A stretch of DNA of 55,228 nt from Paralimibaculum aggregatum (GCF_030270585.1 NZ_BSYI01000035.1:1-55228); one strand, 5' to 3'; shown: positions 45,574 through 53,984, numbered from the stretch's first letter. Numbers and translations: made by a program. Notes: generated by a model not told the origin, from the sequence alone.

Positions 45574-45972
45574 ATGAAGCGGCGCCTGGCCATCGCAAGC
45601 CTGACCTGTCTCGCGGCGTGCTCGCCGCCGCCCCCCGGCGCGAGCAGCGTCACCGGCGTGAGCAGCGTCGCCGGGCCGGGCGGCGCACCGCCGAACAGGG
45701 TGAGGCGCAGCCGCGCGCCCGATGCCTGCTGCGCGGCGGCGTCCCGGACCTGCGGCGGCGGCAGCCATCAGGTGCCCGGAAGCGCCAGCCATGCCGGCGG
45801 GCTCCTCGCCGATGTCCTGCCCGGCCCGGTGACCTGGTACGGGATGACGTTTGCCTGCGGCCCCTCCGACGGCCGGCCGGCCGGTTTTCCACCACGTGGC
45901 GCCGCTCAGAGAGCGCCGGGCTTCGCCACCTGCAACACGATCGGGAACTCAACGAATTGCGTTCAGTTCTAG
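45574..45972 (+). CDS. Small putative lipoprotein
   Basis: A 132-residue protein with an export signal and a lipobox LAAC (lipidated Cys16) in MKRRLAIASLTCLAACSPP. The mature part is Ser/Gly/Pro-rich with several cysteines (DACCAAASRTCGGG, TFACGPSDG) and ends CNTIGNSTNCVQF, a Cys-rich tail suggestive of disulfides. GGGAGGAGAGC stands directly before the ATG. It sits between the amidohydrolase and dihydropyrimidinase genes, 32 bases from the latter. I do not recognise a family, and base composition in the middle leaves some doubt about the frame. Confidence 0.55.
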   Translation: MKRRLAIASLTCLAACSPPPPGASSVTGVSSVAGPGGAPPNRVRRSRAPDACCAAASRTCGGGSHQVPGSASHAGGLLADVLPGPVTWYGMTFACGPSDGRPAGFPPRGAAQRAPGFATCNTIGNSTNCVQF

Positions 45973-46004
45973 GGCTTTAGGGCGCTGAGCAAGGAGCCAG
46001 AGCA

Positions 46005-47465
46005 ATGACCAAGGTGATCAAGGGCGGGACCATCGTGACCGCCGACCGGAGCTGGAAGGCCGATGTCCTGATCGAGGGCGAGACCATCAGGGCGATCGGC
46101 GAGAACCTCTCGGGCGACGAGGTGATCGACGCCTCCGAGGCCTATGTCATCCCCGGCGGCATCGACCCGCATACCCATCTCGAGATGCCCTTCATGGGCA
46201 CCCGCGCGGCGGAGACCTTCACCTCCGGCACCTTCGCCGCCGCCGCCGGCGGCACCACCATGCTGGTGGATTTCGTGCTGCCGGGGCCGGATGGCAGCCT
46301 GCTCAACGCCATCGAGGACTGGAACGGCCGCGCGCTGCCGCAGATCTCGGTCGATCTCGGCTACCACATGGCGATCACCGGCTGGTCCGAGCAGATCCAT
46401 GCCGAGATGCCCGAGGTGGTGAAGCGCGGGGTCAACACCTTCAAGCATTTCATGGCCTACAAGGGCGCGCTGATGGTGGAGGACGACGAGATGTTCGCCT
46501 CCTTCCAGCGCTGCGCCGAGCTCGGCGCGCTGCCGCTGGTGCATGCCGAGAACGGCGACCTGGTGGCGGCGCTGCAGGAGAAGTACATGGCCGCCGGCAC
46601 CACCGGGCCGGAGGGGCATGCCTATTCGCGCCCGCCGGAGGTCGAGGGCGAGGCCGCCAACCGCGCGATCATGATCGCCGATGCCGCCGGCGTGCCGCTC
46701 TACATCGTGCATGTCTCCTGCGAGCAGGCGCATGAGGCGATCCGGCGCGCCCGGCAGAAGGGCATGCGGGTCTATGGCGAGCCGCTGATCCAGCACCTGG
46801 TGCTCGACGAGCGCGAGTATTTCCACGCCGACTGGGAGCACGCGGCGCGCCGGGTGATGTCGCCGCCGTTCCGCGACCGCGGCCACCAGGACAGCCTCTG
46901 GGCCGGGCTCGCGGCGGGCTCGCTGCAGGTGGTGGCGACCGACCATGCCGCCTTCACCACCGAGCAGAAGCGGATGGGGCTGAAGGGCTTCCCGAGCATC
47001 CCCAACGGCACCGGCGGGCTCGAGGACCGGCTCGCCGTGCTCTGGTCGAAGGGGGTGGAGAGCGGGCGGCTGACCCCGGAGGAGTTCGTCGCCGTCACCT
47101 CGACCAACATCGCCAAGATCCTCAACGTCTATCCGCGCAAGGGCGCCATCGTCGAGGGCGCCGATGCCGATCTCGTGGTCTGGGACCCGAAGCTCTCCAA
47201 GACCATCACCGCGGCGACGCAGAAGAGCATCATCGACTACAACGTGTTCGAGGGCATCGAGGTCAGCGCGCAGCCGCGCTACACCCTCTCGCGCGGCGAC
47301 GTGGTCTGGGCGCATGGCCAGAACAGCCAGCCGCAGCCGGGGCGCGGCCGCTTCATCCCGCGGCCGGCCTTCCCCTCGGCGCACAAGGCGCTCTCGGCCT
47401 GGAAGTCGCTCAACAGCCCGCGCAGGATCGAGCGCGACCCGCAGAACATCCCCTCGGGGGTGTGA
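46005..47465 (+). CDS. hydA: Dihydropyrimidinase
   Basis: A 486-residue cyclic amidohydrolase opening dihydrouracil or dihydrothymine to N-carbamoyl-beta-amino acids. The binuclear Zn site is visible: GGIDPHTHLEMPF (first two His), carboxylated lysine in NTFKHFMAYKGA, HAENGD, LYIVHVSCEQAH, and VATDHAAFTTEQKR with the aspartate. Length and motifs are normal; product goes to the amidohydrolase encoded upstream. AAGGAGCCAGAGC is the ribosome site. The last ten codons and stop (RDPQNIPSGV) are the first element of a tandem repeat that continues downstream. Hydantoinase activity is a common side function of this family. Confidence 0.96.
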   Translation: MTKVIKGGTIVTADRSWKADVLIEGETIRAIGENLSGDEVIDASEAYVIPGGIDPHTHLEMPFMGTRAAETFTSGTFAAAAGGTTMLVDFVLPGPDGSLLNAIEDWNGRALPQISVDLGYHMAITGWSEQIHAEMPEVVKRGVNTFKHFMAYKGALMVEDDEMFASFQRCAELGALPLVHAENGDLVAALQEKYMAAGTTGPEGHAYSRPPEVEGEAANRAIMIADAAGVPLYIVHVSCEQAHEAIRRARQKGMRVYGEPLIQHLVLDEREYFHADWEHAARRVMSPPFRDRGHQDSLWAGLAAGSLQVVATDHAAFTTEQKRMGLKGFPSIPNGTGGLEDRLAVLWSKGVESGRLTPEEFVAVTSTNIAKILNVYPRKGAIVEGADADLVVWDPKLSKTITAATQKSIIDYNVFEGIEVSAQPRYTLSRGDVVWAHGQNSQPQPGRGRFIPRPAFPSAHKALSAWKSLNSPRRIERDPQNIPSGV

Positions 47466-48307
47466 GCGCGCGCCCTGGCCGGCATCGGCGGGCGCAGGGC
47501 CTGCCTCGGGTTGCCCGCCGCGGCGCCGGGCCGCGCGACCCGCAGAACATCCCCTGGGGGGTGTGAGCGCCTGCCCTGGCCGGCATCGACGGGCGCGGGG
47601 CATGCCCCGGGTTGCCCGGCGAGGCGTCGGTCCGCGCGACCCGAAGAACATCCCTCGGGGGTGTGAGGGCGCGCCCTGGCCGGCATCGGCGGGCGCAGGG
47701 CCTGCCTCGGGCTGCCCGGCGAGGCCCGCGGCCCGGCATCGCCGGCTGCCCGCCGCGGCGCCGGGCCGCGCGACCCGCAGAACATCCCCTGGGGGGTGTG
47801 AGCGCCTGCCCTGGCCGGCATCGACGGGCGCGGGGCATGCCCCGGGTTGCCCGGCGAGGCCCGCGGCCCGGCATAGCCGGCCGGCCGCCGCGGCGCCGGG
47901 CCGCGCGACCCGCAGAACATCCCCTCGGCGGTGTGAGGGCCTGCCCTGGCCGGCATCGCCGGGCGCAGGCCCTGCCTCGGGCTGCCCGGCGAGGCCCGCG
48001 GCCCGGCATCGCCAGCTGCCCGCCGCGGCGCCGGGCCGCGCGACCCGCAGAACATCCCCTCGGGGGTGTGAGGGCGCGCCCTGGCCGGCATCGGCGGGCG
48101 CGGGGCCTGCTTCGGGCTGCCCGGCGAGGCCCGCGGCCCGGCATCGCCGGCCGCCCGCCGCGGCGCCGGGCCGCGCGACCCGCAGAACATCCCCTCGGGG
48201 GTGTGAGGGCGCGCCCTGGCCGGCATCGGCGGGCGCGGGGCCTGCCTCGGGCTGCCCGGTAAGGCACGCGGCCCGGCATCGCCGGCTGCCCGCCGCGGCG
48301 CCGGGCC
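47432..48307. repeat. Seven-unit GC-rich tandem repeat that includes the 3' end of hydA
   Basis: Units start with GCGCGACCCGCAGAACATCC at 47432, 47533, 47634, 47768, 47903, 48038 and 48173, ending at 48307: lengths 101, 101, 134, 135, 135, 135, 135. The first 35 bases of each unit copy the hydA tail, including its stop codon; unit 1 is the true gene end. The long units contain an extra 33-34 bases flanked by short CTGCCCG or GGCG repeats whose deletion would give the short ones. Each long unit carries GCGGCCCGGC and, at its junction, GCCGGGCCGC (9 of 10 in the last), a 10-bp hairpin. Reading frames run through it on both strands because 135 is a multiple of 3 and GC is high; no ribosome site supports translation. 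Confidence 0.9.
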
Positions 48308-48694
48308 GGGGCGGGCGCGGAGGCGGGGCGGCGCGCGCACCGGGTGGCCCCCGGGCCGCGTGCGGATCGCGGCGTCCGGGATGAGGCCCGGGGCGGCGCG
48401 CCGGTGCGATCCGGGCGATCCGGGCGGCGCAACCGGCGCGACCCGCGAGACCGCGGGCCGGGCCGCTTCAGGGCCCGGCGCCTCGCGGGGGCCGGCTGCC
48501 GGCGACGGGGCGGGCCACGGGGCGGGCCTCCGCGCCGTGCGTCTGGCGCAGGGCGGCAAAGCGGGCCGCGTTCCCGCCGCCGGGAGCAGCGCGGCGACGG
48601 GCTTCCGCGGGCTCGACATCCGGGCGGGCGGCGGCGAAGATCGGGCCGGGTCCGCACGCGCGGTGCGGCGCGGCATCATCTGAGGGAGCGCCCC
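48308..48694. other. GC-rich spacer without recognised gene
   Basis: This 387-base stretch follows the repeat array and precedes the nitronate monooxygenase gene. Frames are open (for example GTG at 48360 to 48683) but the translations are Arg/Gly/Ala-rich without domain features and without a ribosome site. A GAGGGAGC ribosome site for the next gene lies at its right end. I see no hairpin with T-run and no clear promoter. Confidence 0.5.
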
Positions 48695-49780
48695 ATGGGC
48701 TGGCCGGACCGGCGCTTTGCGGATCTCGTCGGTGTCGAGCACCCGATCGTGCAGGCGCCGATGACGCATTCCTGTTCGCCGGCGCTGGCGGCGGCGGTCT
48801 CCGACGCCGGCGCCCTGGGCTCGATGGGCATGGCCTTCAAGTCGGCGGAGCGGCGCGCCGGGGACATCGCCGCCGCCGCGCGGCTCACCAACCGGGCGGT
48901 CAATCTCAACTTCTTCGCCAACCGGGCGGCGGTGGAGGGGCCGGGCCGCCCCGATGCGGCGCGGGCGGCGGCGGCGCCGGCCTATGCCGCGCTCGGGCTC
49001 GGCGCGCCGCCGGAGGCGCTCCCGGCAGAGGGGCTCGCCGCCACCGGCGACGGTTTCGGCGCGGCCGAGCTCGCGCTGCTGCTCGCGGTGCGGCCGCGGG
49101 TGGCGAGCTTCCATTTCGGCCTGCCGGACCGGGACGCGGTCGCGGCGCTGAAGGCGGCCGGCATCCGGCTCGGTGCCACCGCCACCACCACGGCGGAGGC
49201 CCGCGCGGTGGAGGAGGCGGGCTGCGATTTCGTCGTCGCCCAGGGCTTCGAGGCCGGCGGGCATCGCGGCGCCCATGCGCCCACGGCGGCGGATGGCGGG
49301 GTCGGCACCCTCGCGCTGGTGCCGCAGATCGCCGATGCGGTGACGCTGCCGGTGGTGGCGGCGGGCGGCATCGCCGACGGGCGCGGCATCGCCGCGGCCT
49401 TCGCGCTGGGCGCGGCGGGGGTGCAGCTCGGCACCGCCTTCCTGCGCTGCCCGGAGGCGGCGACCGATGCGCCCCGCCGCGCCCGGCTGGCGGCGGCGAC
49501 CGACAGCGACACCATCGTCACCGCCGCGGTCTCGGGCCGGTCCAACCGGATCGCCGCCGGGCCGGGGCTGCGCGCGCTGGCGGCCGGGGCGCCGGCCTGC
49601 CTGCCGTTCCCCACGCAATACGCGCTCTCCGGCCCGCTGCGCGCCGCCGGCGGCGCGGATTACGCGGCGCACCAGTATGGCCAGGCGGCGGCGCTGGCGC
49701 GGGAGCTGCCGGCGCGCGAGCTGGTCGCGGCGCTGGCCGCCGAGGCGCTCGACCGCTTGGCCTGGCTCGGCAGGGCCTGA
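48695..49780 (+). CDS. Nitronate monooxygenase (2-nitropropane dioxygenase family)
   Basis: A 361-residue FMN-dependent TIM-barrel enzyme. The N-terminal VEHPIVQAPMTHSCSP and SDAGALGSMGM, the GCDFVVAQGFEAGGHRGAH motif with the catalytic-site histidine, and LPVVAAGGIADGRGIAAAFA for FMN phosphate binding are diagnostic. The family oxidises alkyl nitronates such as propionate-3-nitronate to aldehydes or keto acids plus nitrite; some members act on other substrates. The ATG at 48695 is preceded by GAGGGAGC. It starts a small unit with the next gene 3 bases away. Confidence 0.92.
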   Translation: MGWPDRRFADLVGVEHPIVQAPMTHSCSPALAAAVSDAGALGSMGMAFKSAERRAGDIAAAARLTNRAVNLNFFANRAAVEGPGRPDAARAAAAPAYAALGLGAPPEALPAEGLAATGDGFGAAELALLLAVRPRVASFHFGLPDRDAVAALKAAGIRLGATATTTAEARAVEEAGCDFVVAQGFEAGGHRGAHAPTAADGGVGTLALVPQIADAVTLPVVAAGGIADGRGIAAAFALGAAGVQLGTAFLRCPEAATDAPRRARLAAATDSDTIVTAAVSGRSNRIAAGPGLRALAAGAPACLPFPTQYALSGPLRAAGGADYAAHQYGQAAALARELPARELVAALAAEALDRLAWLGRA

Positions 49781-49783
49781 GCG

Positions 49784-50395
49784 ATGGAGCCGCTGATCCC
49801 TCTCCTCGCGCTCGGCATCGTCGCGCTCGGCGTGCTGGTCACGCTCCGGCGGCGGCGCAGCCGGCAGCGGCGGCTCGACCCGGAGGGCTGGCGGCTGATC
49901 CGCAGGCGCCGGCACTGGCGCGCCGACCGGCAGCACCGCAGCCCCGGCAGCCTGAGCTACGAGGTCGCGCTCGACCGGCTCGGTGCCGAGCGCAACGCCC
50001 GGCTCAACGAGCTGATCGCGGCGCGCGACGTTGCCGCCGCGGCGGCGCTGCTGGAGGCGGCGGGCTTTCCGGCGGCGGAGGCGATCGACCGGGCCGAGCG
50101 CTATACCCTGCGCCCGCATCCGGAGGCCGACACCCGCGGCCTCGGCGCCGGGCGCCGGCGCGGCGCGGTGGAGCTGCCGCCGGCCGCCGCGATGGCCGAG
50201 GCGCGGGCCCGGGCCGGGCTCGCCGCGGCGCCGGGCGGCTCCGCCGGCGCGGTCGAGGCCGAGATCGCGGCGCTGATGGCTGCCGGGCGCAAGATCCATG
50301 CGGTCAAGCTCTACCGCAGCCATTACGGCACCGACCTGCGCACCGCGAAGCTGGCCGTCGAAGCGATGGACAGGGACCGCCGCGCCGGGGGATAG
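49784..50395 (+). CDS. Membrane-anchored protein with ribosomal L7/L12 C-terminal-like domain
   Basis: A 203-residue protein: one N-terminal membrane helix (LIPLLALGIVALGVLVTL), a very basic segment, an Ala-rich helical middle, and a C-terminal module AEIAALMAAGRKIHAVKLYR followed by the YGTDLRTAKLAVEAMD helix. The last part resembles the L7/L12 C-terminal fold (pattern KIxAIKLYRxxTGxxLKxAKxxVE), which also occurs in non-ribosomal proteins of unknown role. It starts 3 bases after the monooxygenase stop, so the two are probably co-transcribed. Confidence 0.65.
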   Translation: MEPLIPLLALGIVALGVLVTLRRRRSRQRRLDPEGWRLIRRRRHWRADRQHRSPGSLSYEVALDRLGAERNARLNELIAARDVAAAAALLEAAGFPAAEAIDRAERYTLRPHPEADTRGLGAGRRRGAVELPPAAAMAEARARAGLAAAPGGSAGAVEAEIAALMAAGRKIHAVKLYRSHYGTDLRTAKLAVEAMDRDRRAGG

Positions 50396-50442
50396 ATGGG
50401 CAGGCGCGCCGCGAGGCGCCGCGCAAAAGGGGGAGAGCCGGA

Positions 50443-50991
50443 ATGCAGGCGAGCCAGGCCAAGGACTTCTTCGTCAGCGAGTTCAAGCACATGCTGCCGC
50501 CGACGATCTTCTTCATCATCTGCTTCAACGTGATCGCGCTCACCGTGGCGCTGCTCGCCGAGGGCCGCGAGGCCAGCCTCGGCGCCCATGCCGGCGCCAC
50601 CCTGGCGGGCATGGTCTGCGGCAAGGCGGTGCTGGTGGCCGACCGGCTGCCCTTCTTCAACCGCTATCCGCAGTATCCGCTGATCTGGAACGCGCTCTGG
50701 AAGACGCTGCTCTATGTCGCCGTCACCTTCGCCTTCCGGCTGCTCGAGAAGCTGCTCTCGGCGGCCACCGGGGAATACGGCTTCTCCGCCGGCGTGGCCG
50801 AGCATGTCGCGCATTTCGAGTGGTCGCGGTTCTTCGCGATCCAGCTCTGGCTGCTGATCCTGTTCTTCCTCTACACCGCCTTCGGCGAGCTGGTCGGGCA
50901 GGTCGGGCGGGCGCGCATCATGCAGATGTTCTTCGGCCCGGTGGCGCCCGGGGCGGCGGAGCCCGGCGGCCGGCCGGCCGGCCCTTCGTGA
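50443..50991 (+). CDS. Integral membrane protein of unknown function
   Basis: A 182-residue protein with about four hydrophobic segments (PTIFFIICFNVIALTVALLA, LAGMVCGKAVLVADRLPFF, ALWKTLLYVAVTFAFRLLE, FAIQLWLLILFFLYTAFGEL) and a Gly/Pro-rich tail. The DRLPFFNRYPQYPLIWNALWK stretch is well kept in proteobacterial conserved hypotheticals of this size, but I know no function. GGGGGAGAGCCGG is the ribosome site. It ends near the convergent cupin gene, 14 bases away. Confidence 0.75.
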   Translation: MQASQAKDFFVSEFKHMLPPTIFFIICFNVIALTVALLAEGREASLGAHAGATLAGMVCGKAVLVADRLPFFNRYPQYPLIWNALWKTLLYVAVTFAFRLLEKLLSAATGEYGFSAGVAEHVAHFEWSRFFAIQLWLLILFFLYTAFGELVGQVGRARIMQMFFGPVAPGAAEPGGRPAGPS

Positions 50992-51005
50992 GCGCCGCGG
51001 CGGCC

Positions 51006-51452
51006 TCAGCCGGCCTCGATGCCCGCGAGCTCCGGCACCAGCCCCTCGAGATCGGGGCGCAGCACGACGCTCTCCTGCTCGTGCGGGTCGGTGCGCGCGA
51101 TCACCGCGACCGCCTCGGCGCCGGAGAGGTTGGCCGGCAGGTGCGGCATCCCGGCGGGGATGTAGACCAGGTCGCCGGCGCGGGTGTCCATGCGGTGCTC
51201 GAGCCGCTCGCCCCACCACATGACGACCTCGCCGGAGATGGTGTAGACCGCGGTCTCGTGGCTCTCGTGCAGATGCGCGCGGGCACGCCTGCCGGGCGGG
51301 ATGGTCAGCAGATGCATGCAGATCGCTGCCGCGCCGGTGGTCTCGCGGGCGATGCCCTCGAAATAGTCGAAGCCCTGCTTGCCGGAATAGGTGTTGGCGG
51401 GGCGTATCCTGTGGCAGACAGGTTTGCCTGAGGGGGTGTCCGATGCGCTCAT
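51006..51452 (-). CDS. Cupin-domain protein
   Basis: A 148-residue single-domain cupin. Motif 1 is ARAHLHESHETAVYTISGEV (two His, one Glu as metal ligands) and motif 2 is GDLVYIPAGMPHLPANLSG (third His). Small cupins of this type bind a metal and act as isomerases, dioxygenases or sensors; no specific reaction can be assigned. It is divergent from the ABC transporter genes, and its start codon lies only 44 bases from the chosen start of the ATPase gene, so the two control regions overlap the coding sequences. Confidence 0.85.
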   Translation of the reverse strand: MSASDTPSGKPVCHRIRPANTYSGKQGFDYFEGIARETTGAAAICMHLLTIPPGRRARAHLHESHETAVYTISGEVVMWWGERLEHRMDTRAGDLVYIPAGMPHLPANLSGAEAVAVIARTDPHEQESVVLRPDLEGLVPELAGIEAG

Positions 51453-51495
51453 GTCCGATCCTTTCGCGAGGCCGCGCCGCCGCGGCGGGTGCCCG

Positions 51496-52326
51496 ATGAG
51501 CGGCGCCGGTCCCGTCTCCGGCCAGTTGGCCCCCGGCGCCGCGGCGCTGTCAACCGCGGTCGAGGCGCGCGGGCTCTCGCTGACCTTCGAGACCGGCGAC
51601 GGCCCGGTCGAGGCGCTGAAGGGCGTCGACCTCTCGATCGCGCGCGGCGATTTCGTCAGCTTCATCGGCCCCTCGGGCTGCGGCAAGACCACCTTCCTGC
51701 GCTGCATCGCCGGGCTCGAGCACCCGACCGGCGGCAGCCTCGAGGTCAACGGGCTGACGCCGGACGCGGCGCGCCGGGCGCGCGCCTACGGCTATGTCTT
51801 CCAGGCCCCGGCGCTGCTGCCCTGGCGCACCATCGGCGGCAACATCCGGCTGCCGCTGGAGATCATGGGGGTGCCGAAGCCCGAGCGCATGGCGCGCACC
51901 GGCGAGGTGCTGGCGCTGGTCGGGCTCGACGGCTTCGCCCGGAAATATCCCTGGCAGCTCTCGGGCGGCATGCAGTCGCGCGCCTCGATCGCCCGGGCGC
52001 TCTCCTTCGATGCCGATCTGCTGCTGATGGACGAGCCCTTCGGCGCGCTCGACGAGATCGTCCGCGACCATCTCAACGAGGCGCTGCTGGAGCTCTGGGC
52101 GCGCACCGGCAAGACGGTGTGCTTCGTCACCCACTCGATCCCGGAGGCGGTGTTCCTCTCGACCCGGATCGTGGTGATGTCGCCGCGGCCCGGCCGCATC
52201 GCCGACGTGATCGAGAGCCCGCTCGGCCGCGAGCGCCCGCTGGAGATCCGCGAGACGCCGGAATTCCTCGAGGTGGCGCGGCGGGTGCGCGAGGGGCTGC
52301 GCGCGGGGCACAGCTATGACGACTGA
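51496..52326 (+). CDS. ABC transporter ATP-binding protein (SsuB/TauB/ThiZ type)
   Basis: A 276-residue ATPase: Walker A GPSGCGKTT, Q-loop VFQAPALLPWRTIGGNI, signature LSGGMQSRASIARAL, Walker B LLLMDEPFGALD, and a switch histidine in VTHSIPEAVFL. The LPWRT Q-loop sequence is typical of the nitrate/taurine/sulfonate/pyrimidine importer group. The start at 51496 matches the family length; an upstream ATG at 51451 overlaps the cupin start. It works with the two permeases encoded at 53100-54811. Confidence 0.92.
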   Translation: MSGAGPVSGQLAPGAAALSTAVEARGLSLTFETGDGPVEALKGVDLSIARGDFVSFIGPSGCGKTTFLRCIAGLEHPTGGSLEVNGLTPDAARRARAYGYVFQAPALLPWRTIGGNIRLPLEIMGVPKPERMARTGEVLALVGLDGFARKYPWQLSGGMQSRASIARALSFDADLLLMDEPFGALDEIVRDHLNEALLELWARTGKTVCFVTHSIPEAVFLSTRIVVMSPRPGRIADVIESPLGRERPLEIRETPEFLEVARRVREGLRAGHSYDD

Positions 52327-52627
52327 GCCGGAGAACCGCCGCGTGGCCGCCAGGGCGGCCCGGCAGGAGCACGCGCGCCCGGGCCGCGCCCCCCTTGGCC
52401 GCCCGGCCCGCCGCCTCGCCGGGGCGCTGGAGACCTGCCTGCGGCTCTGGCTCTGGGCGCTCGGCATCGGCTTCGCGCTGGCGCTGGTCGGCATCGCGCC
52501 GACGGCGATCGGCGTGGCGGCGCTCACCGGGCCGGTCTGGCTGGTGATCGCCGCGCTGGTGTTCTGGGGCCGGATGCTCGACGAGACCATGCAGCCGCGC
52601 TCCGACCTCGAGGAGGGCCCGCGATGA
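52316..52627 (+). CDS. Small membrane protein in ABC transporter operon
   Basis: A 103-residue protein with a basic N-terminal 30 residues and two hydrophobic segments (LWLWALGIGFALALVGIAP and LTGPVWLVIAALVFWGRML). It overlaps the ATPase gene by 11 bases and the acetyltransferase gene by 4, so it belongs to the transporter transcript. No family recognised. Confidence 0.6.
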   Translation: MTTEPENRRVAARAARQEHARPGRAPLGRPARRLAGALETCLRLWLWALGIGFALALVGIAPTAIGVAALTGPVWLVIAALVFWGRMLDETMQPRSDLEEGPR

Positions 52628-53103
52628 CCGCCGCCCTCGCCGCAGCCCGGATCCGTGCCGCCCGCCCCGGCGACGCCGCGGCCTGCGCCGCGATCCTCAA
52701 TGCCTGGATCGACGCCACCCCCTGGATGGTGCGGGTGCATCCCGCGGAGGCGGTGCTGCGCCACTACCGCGAGCGCGTGCTGACGCAGCAGAGCGTCTTC
52801 GTCGCCGAAGTGGCGGGGGCGGTCGCCGGCTTCCTCGCGCTCGACCTGGCGGAGGCCAAGGTCACCGCGCTCTATGTCGCCGCGGCGCATCGCGGCCGCG
52901 GCATCGGCGCGGCGCTGCTGGGCCGGGCCAAGGCGGCGCGGCCGGACCGGCTGCGGCTCTGGGCCTTCGCGGCCAATGCCGGGGCCCGCCGCTTCTATGC
53001 CCGCGAGGGGTTCCGCGAGGCCTGGCGCACCGAGGGCGAGAACGAGGAGGGGCTGCCGGACGTGCTGTTCCTCTGGGGCAGCCATCCGGGGGCGCCGTCA
53101 TGA
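52624..53103 (+). CDS. GNAT family N-acetyltransferase
   Basis: A 159-residue acyltransferase. The acetyl-CoA binding motif A is ALYVAAAHRGRGIGAALLGRAK (shown here as RGRGIGAALL), followed by FAANAGARRFYAREGF, the usual C-terminal part of the fold. Phosphinothricin-type N-acetyltransferases have a similar start (RIRAARPGDAAACAAILNAW). It overlaps both neighbours by 4 bases, inside a transporter operon, which suggests it modifies the imported compound or protects from it. Substrate unknown. Confidence 0.88.
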   Translation: MTAALAAARIRAARPGDAAACAAILNAWIDATPWMVRVHPAEAVLRHYRERVLTQQSVFVAEVAGAVAGFLALDLAEAKVTALYVAAAHRGRGIGAALLGRAKAARPDRLRLWAFAANAGARRFYAREGFREAWRTEGENEEGLPDVLFLWGSHPGAPS

Positions 53104-53984
53104 GCTGGCTGAGCCGCACGGCGCTGCCGGTGCTCGCGGTGCTCGCCGCGGTGGTGGCGCTCTGGTATGCCGGGGCGGTGCTGCTGAACGCGCCCTGGGA
53201 GCGCGACCAGGCGGCCCGCGCCGGCACCGAGATCGGCCTCGCCGAGCTGGTCGCCAACACCATGCACCAGGACCGCCCGGTGCTGCCGGCGCCGCATCAG
53301 GTGGCGGCGGAGATCTGGGAGACCACGGCGGAAAAGCGCATCACCTCGAAGCGCAGCCTGGTCTACCATGCCTCGATCACCCTCTCGGCGACGCTGGTCG
53401 GTTTCGCGCTCGGGGTCGGGCTCGGCATGCTGCTGGCGATCGGCATCGTGCACAACCGGGCGATGGGGCTCTCGGTGATGCCCTGGGTGATCGCCAGCCA
53501 GACCGTGCCGATCCTCGCGGTGGCGCCGATGATCATCGTGGTGCTGTACAATCTCGGGGTGCAGGGGCTGCTCGCCAAGGCGGCGATCTCGGCCTATCTC
53601 TCGTTCTTCCCGGTGGTGGTGGCGATGGCCAAGGGGCTGCGCGCGCCGGACCGCATGGCGCTCGACCTGATGGCGACATGGAACGCCAGCCCGGCGCAGG
53701 TGTTCTGGAAGCTGCGGCTGCCGGCGGCGCTGCCCTACCTGTTCCCGGCGCTGAAGGTGGCGATCTCGATCGCCCTGGTCGGCGCGATCATCGGCGAGCT
53801 GCCGACCGGCTCGCAGGGCGGCTTCGGCGCGCGCATGCTGAACGGCAGCTATTACGGGCAGGTGCTGATCATCTGGTCGGCGCTGATCGGCGCCGCCTGC
53901 TGCGCGGCGGTGCTGGTCGGGCTGATCGGGCTGATCGAGCGGCTGGTGCTGAAGGCGATGGGAGGCCGGGCATGGGCGGGCTGA
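53100..53984 (+). CDS. ABC transporter permease (SsuC/ThiX type), first
   Basis: A 294-residue permease with an N-terminal helix, a periplasmic stretch, then the six-helix BPD core. The cytoplasmic loop APDRMALDLMATWNASPAQV plus the helix VFWKLRLPAALPYLFPAL is the EAA contact with the ATPase, and IGELPTGSQGGFGARML follows. Such permeases import nitrate, sulfonate, taurine or pyrimidine precursors. It overlaps the GNAT gene and the second permease gene. Confidence 0.92.
   Translation: MSWLSRTALPVLAVLAAVVALWYAGAVLLNAPWERDQAARAGTEIGLAELVANTMHQDRPVLPAPHQVAAEIWETTAEKRITSKRSLVYHASITLSATLVGFALGVGLGMLLAIGIVHNRAMGLSVMPWVIASQTVPILAVAPMIIVVLYNLGVQGLLAKAAISAYLSFFPVVVAMAKGLRAPDRMALDLMATWNASPAQVFWKLRLPAALPYLFPALKVAISIALVGAIIGELPTGSQGGFGARMLNGSYYGQVLIIWSALIGAACCAAVLVGLIGLIERLVLKAMGGRAWAG

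Noticed and set aside
47612-48262. Plus-strand frame giving a 45-residue repeated protein
   Set aside because: The repeat unit is 135 bases, so an open frame repeats automatically. There is no ribosome site, and composition is Arg/Pro/Ala-rich without a recognisable fold.
47432-48307. CRISPR array
   Set aside because: Units are 101-135 bases in direct contact, contain a gene end, and lack the repeat-spacer alternation; no cas genes are present.
48360-48683. Possible 107-codon gene before the nitronate monooxygenase
   Set aside because: GTG start without ribosome site and a low-complexity translation; kept only as spacer.
47279-50323. 1014-codon open frame on the minus strand
   Set aside because: It runs antisense through hydA, the repeat array, the nitronate monooxygenase and the next gene. 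Its translation is Arg/Ala/Gly/Pro-rich with no domain features; open frames of this kind arise from high GC.
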